The notes under the pieces: generated by a model | What the model was told of the DNA's origin: nothing | Seen by the model: only the letters and a program-made list of their open reading frames with translations | Database searches by the model: none | DNA from: an uncultured Eubacteriales bacterium | GTDB lineage: Bacteria; Bacillota; Clostridia; Oscillospirales; Oscillospiraceae | Assembly: GCA_900316745.1 (NCBI GenBank) | Contig: ONEB01000003.1 | Coordinates: 1 to 64,000, forward strand | Length of the DNA stretch: 64,000 bases | Direction: 5' to 3' | Shown here: positions 7,182 through 15,078 of the stretch, one piece after another | Position numbering within the stretch: the first letter of the stretch is position 1 | How the letters are laid out: the number at the start of each line of letters is the position of its first letter | Translations under genes and position numbers: made by a program

Positions 7182-8081
7182 ATGGAACTGCGAGATATGA
7201 AGTATTTCTGCACTGCTGCGGAACTCGGTTCTGTCACCAAGGCGGCAACAGCATTGGGCGTATCGCAGCCGTTCGTGACGAAAATCATCACACAGATGGA
7301 GCGGGAAATCGGCACACAGCTTTTCGACATTGAGAGCCGGCACATCGTCCTAAACCAGTACGGCGAAACCTTTTACAAATCCGCCAGAGATATTCTGAAT
7401 CAGGTGGACGCTCTGATAGCAAAAATGGACGAAATGCTGGGCAGATCAGAAAACACAATCTCATTTATGTTCAACACTTCCGGATATCTTGAGCCAATCG
7501 TCACTGCTTTCCGGGCGAAATACCCGGAGCGTTCCATTTCCATGACCTTTGCCAAGCGGGACGAGATCATCGATGCACTGAACACCAACAAGGTGGACTT
7601 TGCACTGACGATGCCACCCATCACCGGCGAGGAATCCAAGATGATTGAATCGATGAATGCCTTTAAGGATTCCGGAAGCGTGCTGCTCCCGCCAGACAGC
7701 CCCCTGCTGGAAAAGGAGTTCCTCGCATGGGAGGATCTGAAAGACCTATCCTACATCATTTCCCCCAAGGGTTGCGGCGTCCGGGACGTGATAGACGCCG
7801 CGTTCGATCGGTTCGGTGTCCCGCTGAAAATAGCATATGAGATCAATGATTTTGCACTGCAGATCAGCATGGTGAAGAGCGGCGCAGGCGCAGCATTCTG
7901 CGGAATAGTGCAAACAGAGGATCCAACCATTGGCGCGTATTGTAGAAGAATCAAAATTGACCGCGCCTACGCTGCGGTCGGAGTCAGCTATAATAAATAT
8001 AGGCACATGTCGCCCAATATGGTGGAGTTCCAGCGATTCATGCGCAACTTCTTCGAGAAGATGAAGGAGCGGTATTCCTGA
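7182..8081 (+). CDS. LysR-family transcriptional regulator, divergent to the dehydratase operon
   Basis: This 299-aa protein has the LysR layout. A winged helix-turn-helix covers residues 1-60 (LRDMKYFCTAAELGSVTKAA, then the recognition segment SQPFVTKIITQMERE). A periplasmic-binding-like co-inducer domain covers about residues 90-290. It is transcribed divergently from the 2-hydroxyacyl-CoA dehydratase operon, with 174 bp between the starts containing an inverted repeat. LysR proteins usually control the divergent gene cluster in response to a pathway metabolite, so it probably senses the substrate or an intermediate of the dehydratase pathway. GGGGGTG precedes the ATG. Confidence 0.92.
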   Translation: MELRDMKYFCTAAELGSVTKAATALGVSQPFVTKIITQMEREIGTQLFDIESRHIVLNQYGETFYKSARDILNQVDALIAKMDEMLGRSENTISFMFNTSGYLEPIVTAFRAKYPERSISMTFAKRDEIIDALNTNKVDFALTMPPITGEESKMIESMNAFKDSGSVLLPPDSPLLEKEFLAWEDLKDLSYIISPKGCGVRDVIDAAFDRFGVPLKIAYEINDFALQISMVKSGAGAAFCGIVQTEDPTIGAYCRRIKIDRAYAAVGVSYNKYRHMSPNMVEFQRFMRNFFEKMKERYS

Positions 8082-8230
8082 AAGCATAGTGGCAACACCA
8101 TGGCAACAGAAAATCGGATAGCCCATATTCATGGGATAATGTGAGCAATCAAAATACTGTGTGATTAATCACCCATACAAAATTGTTTAAGTTAACGATC
8201 TTGTGATCGAGTACGAATAAGAATGCAACA

Positions 8231-8268
8231 AAAAATGCTCTGCTGATCAGTCTCAGCAGAGCATTTTT
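8231..8268. terminator. Bidirectional intrinsic terminator between lysR and ridA
   Basis: Perfect 16-bp inverted repeat (8231-8246 and 8253-8268, loop 6 nt) with A tracts on the left and T tracts on the right, ending 11 bp before the ridA stop codon. It can serve both convergent transcripts. The 150 bp between the lysR stop and this hairpin show no other clear feature. Confidence 0.9.
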
Positions 8269-8279
8269 ATTATGTGCAA

Positions 8280-8651
8280 TTACTCAACTACGGCGATCGC
8301 TTCGATCTCGCAGAGGACGTTCTTCGGAAGCGTCTTCACAGCAACACAGCTGCGGGCGGGCTTGGAGGTGAAGAACTTGGCATAGACCTCGTTGAAAGCG
8401 GCAAAGTCATCCATATCGGCGAGGAAGCAGGTGGTCTTGTAAACCTTTTCAAAGCTGGTTCCGGCGGCTTCCAGAAGCGCGCCGATGTTTTTGCAGCTCT
8501 GCTCAGCCTGGGCTGCAATTCCCTCGGGGATGACACCCGTGGCGGGATCGACAGGAATCTGACCGGAGGTCATGAAAACACCGTTTACAATGTAGCCCTG
8601 AGAATAGGGGCCGATCGCGGCGGGAGCTTTGTCAGTGTGTACGATTTTCAT
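8280..8651 (-). CDS. ridA: RidA family enamine/imine deaminase
   Basis: This 123-aa trimeric enzyme of the YjgF/YER057c/UK114 family hydrolyses reactive 2-aminoacrylate and related enamines released by PLP enzymes. It has the family signatures APAAIGPYSQ (residues 9-18), SGQIPVDP (29-36) and the C-terminal RSCVAVKTLPKNVLCEIEAIA with the conserved Arg and Glu of the active site. AAGGAG precedes the ATG. It begins 18 bp after the PatB-type lyase gene and is evidently in the same operon. That is logical, because PatB beta-elimination produces 2-aminoacrylate, the RidA substrate. Confidence 0.93.
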   Translation of the reverse strand: MKIVHTDKAPAAIGPYSQGYIVNGVFMTSGQIPVDPATGVIPEGIAAQAEQSCKNIGALLEAAGTSFEKVYKTTCFLADMDDFAAFNEVYAKFFTSKPARSCVAVKTLPKNVLCEIEAIAVVE

Positions 8652-8669
8652 GGTAGTGGTACTCCTTTT

Positions 8670-9887
8670 TTAGCATAATCCTTTTTTATGGCGTTCAATG
8701 GAATCGGCAATGCGTTCCATGCCCGTTTCAATTATACTACGCGGCATGGCAAGATTCAAGCGTACAAATCCCTCGGCGTTGCCGACAAAGAGACTGTTTC
8801 CGCCCTCAAGGAGTACACCTGCCTCGTTTGCGAAGAAACCGGGCAGATCCTCTACGTCAGGCAGACAGGCGGAGAGATCAACCCATGCCAGATAGGTGGC
8901 CTCAGGGATGCGGAAGCGTGCCTCAGGGAGCCGTTCTTTCAGGAACGTATCGATATACTTGAAGTTGTTATCAAGATAGACCTTGAGCTCGTCCAGCCAC
9001 TGTGCGCCATGTTCATAGGCGGCCTGGTGCGCCGCGATGGAGAGCGGGTTCAGCATGCCGGCAATCTTATCCCGGCTGTTGAAGCGCTCGCGCTCGGTTT
9101 TATCCCGGATGATAATGTCCGAGAACATCAATCCCGCCATATTAAACGTCTTGCTCGCGGACATGCAGGTGATGAGCTTCGGATAGTCCGGCATGATCTT
9201 TCCCATCGGAATATGGCACAGTCCCTCACGGATCAGATCGCAATGGATCTCATCGGAAATGATCCAAAGATCATATTTCTCGACGATCTCAGCCACACGG
9301 CGCAGCTCTTCTTCGGTCCAGATACGACCGGTCGGGTTGTGCGGGTTGCACCAGAGGAGCATTTTCACTTTGGGATCGGCGCATTTTCTCTCCAGATCCT
9401 CAAAGTCAATGGTGAAGTAGCCGTCTGTGTCGATCAGATCTGAGCAGACAATGGGGACGTCGTTGTATTCTGCCGCGTGCAGAAAGTATCCGTAGGAAGG
9501 CGTGGTGATCACGAACGTCTCTCCGTCACCGATCAAATCCTCCACGAGCTGATACAGCGCCGGAATGATGCCGGGGGAGAAGCAGAGCTCTTCCTGCCTG
9601 AAGCTCCATCCGTACCGCTTCATGCACCAGCCATTGAACGCATTGTAGTAGTTCGCGTCAAACATCATCGTGTAGCCGAAAATGCGTTTGTCGACGCGTG
9701 CCTTGATTGCGTCACAGATCGCAGGTGCGCAGCCAAACTCCATGTCCGCAACCCACATTCTTACAAATTCTTCATCTTTGAATGGAAATACCTTTTCCGG
9801 TCCGGCATGGAAAATATATCCGCGGAATCCGTCCGTGTTCAGCGCGTTTGTGTTTCTGCGGTCAATGATCTCGTCAAAGTTATACAT
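8670..9887 (-). CDS. patB: PatB/MalY-family PLP enzyme (C-S beta-lyase or aminotransferase)
   Basis: This 405-aa fold-type I PLP protein of the MalY/PatB group has the WVADMEFG motif (45-52), NPHNPTGR (181-188), SDEIHCDL (211-218) and the PLP-binding lysine Lys246 in SASKTFNMAGL. These enzymes cleave cystathionine or cysteine to pyruvate, ammonia and a thiol, and some act as aminotransferases. AAGGAG precedes the ATG. It heads a two-gene operon with ridA. An XRE regulator is divergently transcribed from the shared 225-bp spacer and may control it. Substrate choice (cystathionine, cysteine or another amino acid) cannot be determined from sequence. Confidence 0.9.
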   Translation of the reverse strand: MYNFDEIIDRRNTNALNTDGFRGYIFHAGPEKVFPFKDEEFVRMWVADMEFGCAPAICDAIKARVDKRIFGYTMMFDANYYNAFNGWCMKRYGWSFRQEELCFSPGIIPALYQLVEDLIGDGETFVITTPSYGYFLHAAEYNDVPIVCSDLIDTDGYFTIDFEDLERKCADPKVKMLLWCNPHNPTGRIWTEEELRRVAEIVEKYDLWIISDEIHCDLIREGLCHIPMGKIMPDYPKLITCMSASKTFNMAGLMFSDIIIRDKTERERFNSRDKIAGMLNPLSIAAHQAAYEHGAQWLDELKVYLDNNFKYIDTFLKERLPEARFRIPEATYLAWVDLSACLPDVEDLPGFFANEAGVLLEGGNSLFVGNAEGFVRLNLAMPRSIIETGMERIADSIERHKKGLC

Positions 9888-9900
9888 GCTTATCAGCTCC

Positions 9901-9935
9901 TTATCAAATGATTGATTACATTTAGTTTATCAAAT
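9901..9935. repeat. Direct repeat TTATCAAAT in the patB leader
   Basis: TTATCAAAT occurs at 9901-9909 and again at 9927-9935, 26 bp apart (about 2.5 helical turns), just upstream of the patB start. It may be a regulator binding site, possibly for the divergent XRE protein. The function is inferred only. Confidence 0.4.
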
Positions 9936-10005
9936 CTATATCAGAAATACAAATGCCAGATTGTTTCGTGAAAATAGAATAATTACGCAGAAGTTCTAGT
10001 GACAA

Positions 10006-10039
10006 TTGATTTTTAACACAAACTCTGATATGATATCAT
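10006..10039 (+). promoter_or_regulatory. Promoter of the XRE regulator with an overlapping palindrome
   Basis: TTGATT (10006-10011), a 17-bp spacer and TATGAT (10029-10034). The 10-bp palindrome ATGATATCAT (10030-10039) lies across the -10 element, a usual place for an autorepressor site. Confidence 0.55.
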
Positions 10040-10112
10040 CATCGAACAAATAAATGATGCGAAATTCAAATTCTTTTTGATTTCTGAGAAACTTTTTTCA
10101 AGGAGAGCCGAT

Positions 10113-10820
10113 ATGCGCAATATGAATGCAGAAGTCGGAAAGCTGATCCGCAATCATCGAAAAAAACGAAAACTGACGCTCGAGGATGTAGCAAAGCGCA
10201 TCGGAAAGAGCAGATCAACGATTTCCAAGTATGAAAACGGAGAGATCGCGATCGATGTCGAGACCTTGTATGAGCTTGCAGAGGTATGCGATGTGCAGGT
10301 GGAGCAGCTGTTGGTCCGCACGCCGAACGAGCATCCGATCAGCACTGATAAGTCGATTCCGGCGTTCTTTGGTTCGGTATCGCGCTTTTATGGATATTTA
10401 TTTGACGGCAGATCGAATGATTTGATACGCTGCATATTTGATGTACGCACGGAGCCGGAGACCAATCGTTTTCGGATCATGCTGTATATGAACTATCATG
10501 ATCCGGAGCAGTATCAGGACTGTGAAAACACGTATTCCGGATACATGGATCATTTTGACGCCCTGACTACGATCAGCCTTGTAAATACGGAAACACCGAT
10601 GGAAAAGGCGAGCTGTCAGGTGCTTGCGCCATATTTGGACGCAGAGACAAAATGGGCGCTCTGGACCGGGTTTTCCTCCAGACCGATGATGCCCATCGCG
10701 ACGAAAATGCTTCTGTCCAAAACGCCTCTTACAGAAGACGGAGATCTGATCAGAAGACTTAAAATCTCCAAAGAGGATATTCGTCTGATGAAGCTGTATA
10801 ATATGCTTGTCGTGACATGA
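10113..10820 (+). CDS. XRE-family transcriptional regulator
   Basis: This 235-aa protein has an N-terminal Cro/C1 helix-turn-helix (about residues 8-62; signature KRKLTLEDVAKRIGKSRSTISKYENG split over the two helices). The ~170-residue C-terminal part is of unknown type and probably senses a ligand or partner. The frame stays open upstream to a TTG at 10077, but the ATG at 10113 has AAGGAG 7 nt before it and is the likely start. It is divergent from patB-ridA and has a promoter with an overlapping palindrome, suggesting autoregulation and control of the neighbouring operon. A hairpin terminator follows the stop directly. Confidence 0.85.
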   Translation: MRNMNAEVGKLIRNHRKKRKLTLEDVAKRIGKSRSTISKYENGEIAIDVETLYELAEVCDVQVEQLLVRTPNEHPISTDKSIPAFFGSVSRFYGYLFDGRSNDLIRCIFDVRTEPETNRFRIMLYMNYHDPEQYQDCENTYSGYMDHFDALTTISLVNTETPMEKASCQVLAPYLDAETKWALWTGFSSRPMMPIATKMLLSKTPLTEDGDLIRRLKISKEDIRLMKLYNMLVVT

Positions 10821-10823
10821 TAG

Positions 10824-10858
10824 AACAAGTCCGGATCAGAGCAGATCCGGACTTGTTT
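10824..10858. terminator. Terminator between the XRE gene and the thrE-type pair
   Basis: Perfect 14-bp stem (10824-10837 and 10844-10857, 6-nt loop) directly after the XRE stop codon and touching the stop of the convergent transporter gene. It probably works for both strands. Confidence 0.8.
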
Positions 10859-11304
10859 CATTTGGTCGTTCTTTTTGTATGAAGCTGACGCAGCGCGATC
10901 ACGAAGCTGATACCGGCTGCAATAGCCAGTGCCGTTTCGAGGGTCTGAGAGCCATAGATCTTTGCCTCAGCAATATTGCCTTGAACGGCGTACGCCATCG
11001 TATAGTATAACCCGCTGCCGGGAACAAGCGGCAGGATTGCCGGGATGACGAAGATCGTGGCAGGGCACTTTCGCAGATGCGCAAGCAGCTCTGCATAAAG
11101 GACTGCTGCCGCCGCGGCAACCAGGCACGCCATGAATCCCTCGTCGTGGATACATTTTGCAAGAAGCAGATACAGCCCCCACACGAGCACACCGCCGAGC
11201 GAAGCCGGAACCAAATGCTTCCCGCGCATCCCAAACAACAGTGAGAAGCCGAGTGAGCCAACAAATGCCATAAGAAGCTGGATGATGATTGTTTTATGAT
11301 CCAT
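10858..11304 (-). CDS. Threonine/serine exporter, small (ThrE_2/YjjB-type) subunit
   Basis: This 148-aa hydrophobic protein has about five predicted membrane segments and the motif PLVPGSGLYYTM (residues 92-103), characteristic of the C-terminal half of the ThrE exporter. In many Firmicutes the exporter is split into two proteins like this one and its neighbour. GAGGAGG precedes the ATG. It lies 12 bp after the larger subunit and the two are surely co-transcribed. The expected function is efflux of threonine, serine or small organic acids; YjjPB in E. coli exports succinate. The substrate here is uncertain. Confidence 0.88.
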   Translation of the reverse strand: MDHKTIIIQLLMAFVGSLGFSLLFGMRGKHLVPASLGGVLVWGLYLLLAKCIHDEGFMACLVAAAAAVLYAELLAHLRKCPATIFVIPAILPLVPGSGLYYTMAYAVQGNIAEAKIYGSQTLETALAIAAGISFVIALRQLHTKRTTK

Positions 11305-11316
11305 TTCAGCACCTCC

Positions 11317-12090
11317 TCAGAACAGCAGGTTGATCACTTTGAGCGCGATCATAAAGCCGCCGGCCAGAGCGCCTGCCCAGAGCAGGCTGTCCGCCAGACG
11401 TACGAGTCCGGAGATCGTGTTCCCGAGCAGCACATTTCTCACTGCGTTGATCATCGCGAGTCCGGGGATCAGAAGCATGATATCACCGATCAGAATCTTG
11501 TCCATACGCAGCATCGGAGCAAAATGCGCTGCGATGCCGACACCGAGTCCGATCAGAAGAGAGATCAGCAGATTTCGAGCTACTGTATTGATCTCTGTTT
11601 TATCGAGGCAAATTTGTAATAAGCAGATCAATGCGCCGAATATGGCGGCAACCAGACCATCGTAAACACTTCCGCCAAAAAACACGGCATAGCTTCCGGC
11701 GGCGAGGATGCTGCCCCAAAACTGTACGCCGAATGGTTTCCTGCCGTTTGAAATGCTCTTGATGCGCTTTTTCAGATCTTGCACCGGGATGGGCTCTGCG
11801 CACACCGAACGGCTCAGGGCATTGAGCTTTTCCATCCGGATAAAATCGGTGCCCCCATCGCGTACGATGCGGCGCGTCTCTGTCAGAGCCTCGTGCTCCG
11901 GAAACTCCATGGTAAGACTGATAATGGAGGTTATCACAAATACATTTGTATCTTTTGCGCCATAGGCGCGGCTGATCCTGTTGATCGTATCTTCAACACG
12001 GCTGATTTCGGCACCGCAGTCCAGCAGGAGCTGTCCCAGGTCGAGCAGGCAGTCAAGCAGCAATGCCTGTGTTTCGATGTTCATTTCCAT
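11317..12090 (-). CDS. Threonine/serine exporter, large (ThrE/DUF1212, YjjP-type) subunit
   Basis: This 257-aa protein has a soluble N-terminal part of about 115 residues (with CGAEISRVEDTI, residues 25-36, a family signature) and about five membrane segments from residue 120 on. It includes LMLIPGL-like sequence near residue 210, matching the DUF1212/YjjP family. It forms the transporter together with the downstream small subunit. GGAGGG lies 7-8 nt before the ATG. The pair lies in a region of amino-acid and acyl-CoA metabolism genes and may remove amino acids or acids formed there. Confidence 0.88.
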   Translation of the reverse strand: MEMNIETQALLLDCLLDLGQLLLDCGAEISRVEDTINRISRAYGAKDTNVFVITSIISLTMEFPEHEALTETRRIVRDGGTDFIRMEKLNALSRSVCAEPIPVQDLKKRIKSISNGRKPFGVQFWGSILAAGSYAVFFGGSVYDGLVAAIFGALICLLQICLDKTEINTVARNLLISLLIGLGVGIAAHFAPMLRMDKILIGDIMLLIPGLAMINAVRNVLLGNTISGLVRLADSLLWAGALAGGFMIALKVINLLF

Positions 12091-12215
12091 AGTTTGCCCT
12101 CCGTGGTTCGAAGTTTGCAGCGGTAATATAACACAAGCACAGAGAAAATGGAAACAAAAATGATTGATAAAGTGCTTGAATTTTTATAACGAATACACTC
12201 ACATTAATAAAAATA

Positions 12216-12256
12216 TTGCGCCAAAGACTAGGGGGACAAAAAAGTCTTTGGCGCAA
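12216..12256 (-). terminator. Terminator of the acyl-CoA ligase gene
   Basis: Perfect 14-bp inverted repeat (12216-12229 and 12243-12256, 13-nt loop) followed on the - strand by a T-rich run. It lies 24 bp after the ligase stop. Confidence 0.85.
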
Positions 12257-12280
12257 AAGGTGTAAAACAGTCTTTGCTGA

Positions 12281-14017
12281 TCAGATCGCCTCATCCAGCT
12301 TCGCGTCATAGTCTTTCGCGAGCTTCAGATAATCGATCTTACCCATACCGGTGTGCGGCATGCTATCGACAAATTCCAGCGTCTTGGGGATGACGCTCGA
12401 TTCAATTTCGGCACCCATCAGGTCATAAAGCTCTTTCTTTACTTCTTCCTGAGAGCGATTGGTCTTTTTCAGCTGAACAACAGCGTGGACGCTCTTGCCT
12501 TGTGCGTGCGAGCGGTCGGTAACGCCGACAACCGCACAGCTGATCACGTCACGGTGTTTTCCGAGAACGTCTTCGATAAACGTCGGGAACACCTTGTGAC
12601 CGTTGAACATGATAATCATGCGCTTGATACGGCCTTTGATGAAGATAAAGCCATCTTCATCCATGGTGCCAAGATCACCGCTGTGGATCCAGACCTTTCC
12701 GTCCGGATGCTTGATCATGATCTTTTCAGTCTCTTCGGGGTTGTTCAGATAACCGAGCATAACAGCGGGACCCGTAATGCAAATCTCGCCTTCTTCGTTA
12801 TAATCCAGCTCTTCGGTTGTGTCGGGCTTGAAGATGCCCATCGTGTTCATCAGCAGGGGATAGCCAACGCTGAGAGAACGGAAATTGCCGTTGCAGCTGC
12901 AGCATGCAGCCGAGCTGACCTCGCTCATGCCATAGCCCTGGCTGAGCGGGAACATCGCGCCGCGCTCCTTGAGGAAGCCGTTGAGCTTGCTCTCGAGACC
13001 AGCGTTCATCGTGTCGCCGCCGGAGCCGGCAGTGATAAAGAAGTCGAGCATATAGCCGTTCGCCATTTCTTTGCTGTTCATCAGCTTTTCGTAGTGCGCA
13101 GGCACCATGAGCGTGTGCTGGGGGCGATACTGCTTGATGTACTTGCCGACCTGATCCGAGTCAAACTTCGGAATGATGATCATTTCCAGTCCGAGGCTGA
13201 GCGGCATGTGCAGGCTGGCCACCATGCCATAGGAGGCAAACGCGGGGATGATGTTCATAAACTTATGCGAGCGATCATACTCTACGCCGCAGTAACGGAA
13301 ATCCATCGCCACAGCGTTGAAACCGTCATTCGTGAACATGACGCCCTTGGGTGCGCCGGTCGTGCCGCCGGTGAGGGCGATGCCCGCAAGCTGGAATTCA
13401 TCATACGGCACAGCTTCAACCGATTTTCCATAGCCGCGCGCCATGAAAGATTTCCAATTCATCACACGGTCATTGTAAGTAACGTCGCAGCGCATTTTAT
13501 AGGAAGCATACCACTTGACAAAGCCGGCGGACATGCTGTCGGCAGCGCTGTAAGTGATGATGTAGTCAGCATCGAGCTGTTCCACCATTTCCTTTACAGG
13601 AGCGGTAACCGTGAGTGTCACCACAATGCGGGAATTGGCGTTCTTCATAAACTCGGCAATGGAGGAGCAGGTGTTGCGGGGATCCAGAACCATAGCGGCA
13701 GCGCCAAGCTTATTCAACGCATAGAGCGAAACGACAAGATTCGGAATCGTGATGGAGCAGAACGTAACAATGTCGCCCTTTTTCACACCGAGATCAGCAA
13801 ACGCGGCGGCAGCCTGATCGATATCATCAAGCAGCTTTCCGTAAGTGATCGTATTTTTAAAATAGCGAATCGCAATATCAGAGCGATGTTCATCATTGAT
13901 CTTGAACATGTGCTCGTATATGGATTCTTTCGGCAGAACGGCCTGCTTCGCTTCCTCGGAGAAGAACTGCAGCCACGGCTTCTGCTCAGAAGGTTTCAGT
14001 TTGATTGCGGTTTCCAT
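12281..14017 (-). CDS. Class I adenylate-forming (ANL) enzyme, probable acyl-CoA synthetase
   Basis: This 578-aa protein activates a carboxylic acid with ATP and most likely transfers it to CoA. The phosphate loop LTGGTTGAPKGV (216-227), the GYGMSE motif, the hinge-region segment HSGDLGTMDEDGF with GRIKR, and the catalytic C-terminal Lys560 in GMGKIDYLK are all present, so both catalytic conformations should be possible. The substrate is unknown; it is not closely recognisable as acetyl- or long-chain-specific. AGGGGG precedes the ATG. A terminator follows the gene and a TetR gene lies upstream in the same direction. It could supply CoA esters to the dehydratase pathway, but the two loci are 5 kb apart and the link is inference. 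Confidence 0.85.
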   Translation of the reverse strand: METAIKLKPSEQKPWLQFFSEEAKQAVLPKESIYEHMFKINDEHRSDIAIRYFKNTITYGKLLDDIDQAAAAFADLGVKKGDIVTFCSITIPNLVVSLYALNKLGAAAMVLDPRNTCSSIAEFMKNANSRIVVTLTVTAPVKEMVEQLDADYIITYSAADSMSAGFVKWYASYKMRCDVTYNDRVMNWKSFMARGYGKSVEAVPYDEFQLAGIALTGGTTGAPKGVMFTNDGFNAVAMDFRYCGVEYDRSHKFMNIIPAFASYGMVASLHMPLSLGLEMIIIPKFDSDQVGKYIKQYRPQHTLMVPAHYEKLMNSKEMANGYMLDFFITAGSGGDTMNAGLESKLNGFLKERGAMFPLSQGYGMSEVSSAACCSCNGNFRSLSVGYPLLMNTMGIFKPDTTEELDYNEEGEICITGPAVMLGYLNNPEETEKIMIKHPDGKVWIHSGDLGTMDEDGFIFIKGRIKRMIIMFNGHKVFPTFIEDVLGKHRDVISCAVVGVTDRSHAQGKSVHAVVQLKKTNRSQEEVKKELYDLMGAEIESSVIPKTLEFVDSMPHTGMGKIDYLKLAKDYDAKLDEAI

Positions 14018-14049
14018 GATATGTTTATCCCCCTATATTGATAGCTGAT

Positions 14050-14081
14050 TGTAACATAATCCTCTATTTTGATATGTTACA
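14050..14081. promoter_or_regulatory. Inverted-repeat operator upstream of the acyl-CoA ligase gene
   Basis: TGTAACATA (14050-14058) and TATGTTACA (14073-14081) form a perfect 9-bp inverted repeat with a 14-bp spacer, located 33 bp before the ligase start codon where a repressor would block transcription. The adjacent TetR protein is the obvious candidate ligand; this is inferred. Confidence 0.6.
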
Positions 14082-14087
14082 CAAAAA

Positions 14088-14134
14088 ATGTACAAATGCA
14101 AGCGAAAAGCACAAAAAAGAAAACATTTGTTTAC
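14088..14134. repeat. Repeated ACATTTGT elements shared with the tetR-MATE spacer
   Basis: ATGTACAAATG (14088-14098) and, in the opposite orientation, AACATTTGTTTAC (14122-14134) lie between tetR and the ligase gene. The same element, AACATTTGTACAT, recurs at 14823-14835 in the tetR/MATE spacer. A motif shared by the two promoter regions around one TetR gene suggests a small regulon. Confidence 0.45.
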
Positions 14135-14152
14135 TTTTCGGGTTTTCAGTTC

Positions 14153-14746
14153 TCAAACGATCTTTTTCATGATTACAGACTGACCATAAGAAGCCATATC
14201 GTTTAAAAAGTATTTTGCCATTTCCGGATTCCATTCCTGGTGAGATCTGATTAATTTGTTCAGAACACTGATCCCGCCGCCGATGACATAATACGAGTAA
14301 TATAACAGTCGTTTTTCATCCACGATTTCATCATCGTATTGTCGCCGCAGATCAGATATTGCCTGATAAATCCGCTCCTGCATACGTTCGTTGAAAGTCG
14401 GATCGCCATTTTCACTGATCAGCAGGCGAATCGTGTCAGCGTGCTCATAATATGCATTCAGAATAGAAGTGAAAACCGGTAATTCATTTAGATTATCGGA
14501 TGAAATGCTGATGCTTTGTATATTGGCGCCGACCTGGTCGATGATCTCATCGCCTATGGATTTCACAAGATCATTGATATCCTCATAATGCGCATAGAAG
14601 GTTGTGCGACAGACATTTGCCGTATTGATAATCTCCTGAACCGTTATCGACGAGATTGGTTTTTCATCCATCGCAGCCAGCATGGCTTTTTGTATAGCAG
14701 CACGCGTCCTCCGGGTGCTGCGGTTCATATTTTTCGTTTTTCTCAT
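14153..14746 (-). CDS. TetR/AcrR-family transcriptional regulator
   Basis: This 197-aa protein has an N-terminal TetR DNA-binding domain. Residues 11-60 include TRAAIQKAMLAAMDEK and the recognition helix region NVCRTTFYAHYEDINDL. An alpha-helical ligand-binding domain fills the rest. It lies upstream of, and in the same direction as, the acyl-CoA ligase gene (135 bp gap), and divergent from a MATE exporter gene. TetR proteins usually repress neighbouring genes until a small molecule binds. Shared sequence elements in both flanking spacers support control of both neighbours. The ligand is unknown. Confidence 0.9.
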   Translation of the reverse strand: MRKTKNMNRSTRRTRAAIQKAMLAAMDEKPISSITVQEIINTANVCRTTFYAHYEDINDLVKSIGDEIIDQVGANIQSISISSDNLNELPVFTSILNAYYEHADTIRLLISENGDPTFNERMQERIYQAISDLRRQYDDEIVDEKRLLYYSYYVIGGGISVLNKLIRSHQEWNPEMAKYFLNDMASYGQSVIMKKIV

Positions 14747-15078
14747 AGCACCCTCCTAATGGTTTTAACGTAAATACTTGTTTGCTGTAAGACTGATTAT
14801 CGCATAATTGCCTAAAAAAATAAACATTTGTACATATTGACAATCTCGAATCAATCCAAGACACTGAAAAAGACAAAATAAACAAACTATTTCAAATTTT
14901 TGAACGTTCATATTTACGGTATTGAACAAAACAGCTATGCAAATCTGCCTTTCAAACGGGTGATTTCACCTGAGCGGCTCAAAGATCTGTTTCGCTTCCG
15001 GCTTTGGGAAGCTTGACATCTGTCCTTTCACCTCTTATAATAATTTGCCGTTGAATTGTCTGATATTGAGGTATAAAA
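14747..15078. other. 332-bp AT-rich spacer between tetR and the MATE gene
   Basis: No gene is visible. It holds one copy of the ACATTTGTACAT element (14823-14835), the perfect 10-bp palindrome TGAACGTTCA (14901-14910) and AT-rich sequence suited to divergent promoters. These are candidate operator sites for tetR autoregulation and MATE control. Confidence 0.5.
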
